NCBI GenBank assembly: GCA_934167435.1
Contig: CAKPKZ010000103.1
Coordinates: forward strand, 1 to 5,678
Direction of reading: 5' to 3'
From: an uncultured Clostridia bacterium
GTDB taxonomy: Bacteria; Bacillota; Clostridia; TANB77; CAG-508
DNA: 5,678 bases
The notes under the pieces were generated by a model. It saw only the letters and a program-made list of their open reading frames with translations. It did no database searches and was not told where the DNA came from. A program made the translations under genes and the position numbers. Shown here one piece after another: positions 4,209-5,678 of the stretch. Each line of letters begins with the position of its first letter. Positions within the stretch are counted from its first letter, which is position 1.

Positions 4209-5678
4209 TTATCTATATACATAACTTGATGGAACAAAGGCTTGTCTTCCATCTTCTAAAATTATTCTTGACCATTGTACCCAATTATTTCCTTCATTTC
4301 CTTTATATGTTGAATCATCTATTACTGTAATTCGTGTATAATCTGGCAAATAACCAACTCTACTAAATCCTGCAGTTGTACTTGGTCCTGTTCTAACATT
4401 TACTCCTCCTGATGATTGTGTTTTTACATATGCTGAATAATTACATTTTTTCTCGTCATTTATTTGTTTTAAATATTCTCCAGACATATATCCTACTTTT
4501 CCATCCTTAGTTACTACATACTGCCATGTTGAATTAATTCCTCTTTTTATAGATAGTAACACTGTACCTTTTTCTAGTCTTGCAATAACATTACTATTTG
4601 TTCCTGCTCCGTCTCTTAATGCTAAAGATGAACTTTCTGTATTTACAATTACATTCATAGGATATTCTTCACTATTTACTTTATCAGATGGTCTAGCAGA
4701 TACTGTGCTACTCATATTTTCATATACTGGTATAATAAATGTAAGATTTGCGTCCATTTTTCCTGTTTTTGTATAATATGAACGTAAAGTTAAAGCTTCA
4801 GTATATGCTGCTGATAGATTTTGCATATATTGATGTGAATATAAGCTTGTTCCATTGGTAGAATCTATATCAAATTTATTCTGATATAATGTATTTTGAT
4901 AATTTTCTAACCAATTGTTTTTTAAAAAGACTATTCCTCCTTCAAGTGCCTTTCTCATAGAGTCCCAACCATTTGCTTTTGCTTTTTTTAATGCGTTTGC
5001 TAGAACTTCATTAGTACTATTCCCAGATGCTCCAATATTAAATGGGTTATAATATGTTACTCCATTATTGTCCTTCATTCCTTTACTCGTAACCGAACCT
5101 GCTTTGCCATTTTCTTGAATTAGTCTTGATATAACATAATAAGGATCTGCATTTTTATTTTTACATGCAGTATAAATATCATTTGCATACTTTTCTAAAA
5201 ATGTACCATTAACATTATTTTGTATTCCTTCTACACTTGATGCATTATTACATTGATTTACATCTAAAAATTGAAAAATATTACTTTCATTAAGAAAATT
5301 TCTTGGATCCATATAATAAGCAATTGCTTTGTCTGAAGCTCCGTACCATCCTGTGTCATATGATTTTGTTCCACATACAGAGCAAATCCATTCACTTCCT
5401 GATGATGTTGGAACTAAGTTCGCACTATGTATTGAATATTCGCCATAAACGGCTTCATTAAATTTTAGTCCTGTATACAAAAATTTGAAATTCCAATTAG
5501 GATGTGCTGCTATTAATTTTTCTATTGATTCTTTGTATCCTGGATATTTAGTTGTATTTATGCTTACATTATTTCTAACTTTTTCAAAAATAAATTTTTG
5601 TGCATTCAATCCATTTCCATCACACATTTGAATATTGGTAAAATTACTAGCTGATGCATTTGTTACATCCATATATAA
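4209..5678 (-). CDS. Secreted endo-beta-N-acetylglucosaminidase with ricin-like and SH3b domains (5' end beyond window)
   Basis: The frame stays open to the right edge (489 codons visible). The ATG at 5672 is not the start: it has no ribosome binding site and lies inside a domain. Numbering from that Met, residues 1-30 (MDVTNASASN, TNIQMCDGNGLNAQKFIF) are the last repeat of a ricin-type beta-trefoil. Residues about 48-325 form a glucosaminidase of the GH73 / mannosyl-glycoprotein endo-N-acetylglucosaminidase type, which cuts the glycan strands of peptidoglycan: HPNWNFKFLYTGL, AIAYYMDPRNFLNE, SRLIQENG with likely catalytic Glu187, YYNPFNIGASG at 208-218, and HQYMQNL. Two SH3b wall-binding domains follow at about 338-402 (LALRDGAG, VGYMSGEYL) and 412-486 (GVNVRTGPS, FVPSSYVY). 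ICSVCG (C97, C100) interrupts the N-terminal part of the catalytic region. The product must be exported and probably acts in wall turnover or daughter-cell separation. The missing N-terminus should hold a signal peptide and further ricin-like repeats. Confidence 0.9.
   Translation of the reverse strand, partial: LYMDVTNASASNFTNIQMCDGNGLNAQKFIFEKVRNNVSINTTKYPGYKESIEKLIAAHPNWNFKFLYTGLKFNEAVYGEYSIHSANLVPTSSGSEWICSVCGTKSYDTGWYGASDKAIAYYMDPRNFLNESNIFQFLDVNQCNNASSVEGIQNNVNGTFLEKYANDIYTACKNKNADPYYVISRLIQENGKAGSVTSKGMKDNNGVTYYNPFNIGASGNSTNEVLANALKKAKANGWDSMRKALEGGIVFLKNNWLENYQNTLYQNKFDIDSTNGTSLYSHQYMQNLSAAYTEALTLRSYYTKTGKMDANLTFIIPVYENMSSTVSARPSDKVNSEEYPMNVIVNTESSSLALRDGAGTNSNVIARLEKGTVLLSIKRGINSTWQYVVTKDGKVGYMSGEYLKQINDEKKCNYSAYVKTQSSGGVNVRTGPSTTAGFSRVGYLPDYTRITVIDDSTYKGNEGNNWVQWSRIILEDGRQAFVPSSYVYR

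Noticed and set aside
1..5678. Mobile element, CRISPR array, defence or toxin-antitoxin system
   Set aside because: No transposase or integrase frame, no direct-repeat array, no terminal inverted repeats and no small two-gene cassette are visible; the content is chromosomal housekeeping and envelope genes.

Overview
The window is strongly AT-rich and all genes read on the minus strand. It looks like chromosomal DNA of a low-GC Bacillota, most likely a member of the Clostridia (possibly an uncultured gut lineage). The support is a Firmicutes-type WhiA, a Firmicutes-type 6S RNA, AGGAGG-like ribosome binding sites, and a Clostridia-type endo-beta-N-acetylglucosaminidase with bacterial SH3 domains. 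UGA acts as a normal stop (end of prmC), so this is not a code-4 mollicute. No species call is possible from the sequence alone.

Layout in transcription order (right to left): (1) 5678-4209, the 3' part of a large secreted peptidoglycan hydrolase: end of a ricin-like repeat, glucosaminidase domain, two SH3b domains. It is cut by the right edge. (2) 4194-3508, a membrane-anchored surface protein with one cadherin-like beta-sandwich domain, 14 nt downstream and probably in the same operon, ended by a strong intrinsic terminator (3502-3469). (3) 3429-2425, galE, UDP-glucose/UDP-GlcNAc 4-epimerase, apparently a single-gene unit with a weak hairpin downstream. (4) About 2190-1996, a 6S RNA gene with its own candidate promoter and a poly-U end. 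(5) 1927-1082 prmC, 1074/1077-205 whiA and 203-1 hemW (cut by the left edge). These are packed with gaps of 4 and 1 nt, and each downstream ribosome binding site lies inside the end of the gene before it.

Functionally the right half is cell-envelope work: wall hydrolysis, a surface protein, and nucleotide sugars for glycans. The left half is housekeeping and regulation: 6S RNA (RNA polymerase sequestration), PrmC (release factor methylation), WhiA (division/growth regulator) and HemW (haem chaperone-like radical SAM protein). I found no mobile element, CRISPR array, toxin-antitoxin or defence locus, and nothing that justifies calling a new system. The points most worth a second look are the 6S RNA in the largest non-coding gap, the prmC-whiA-hemW cluster outside the usual neighbourhoods of prmC and whiA, the small residue in the GalE specificity position, and the CxxC loop inside the glucosaminidase.
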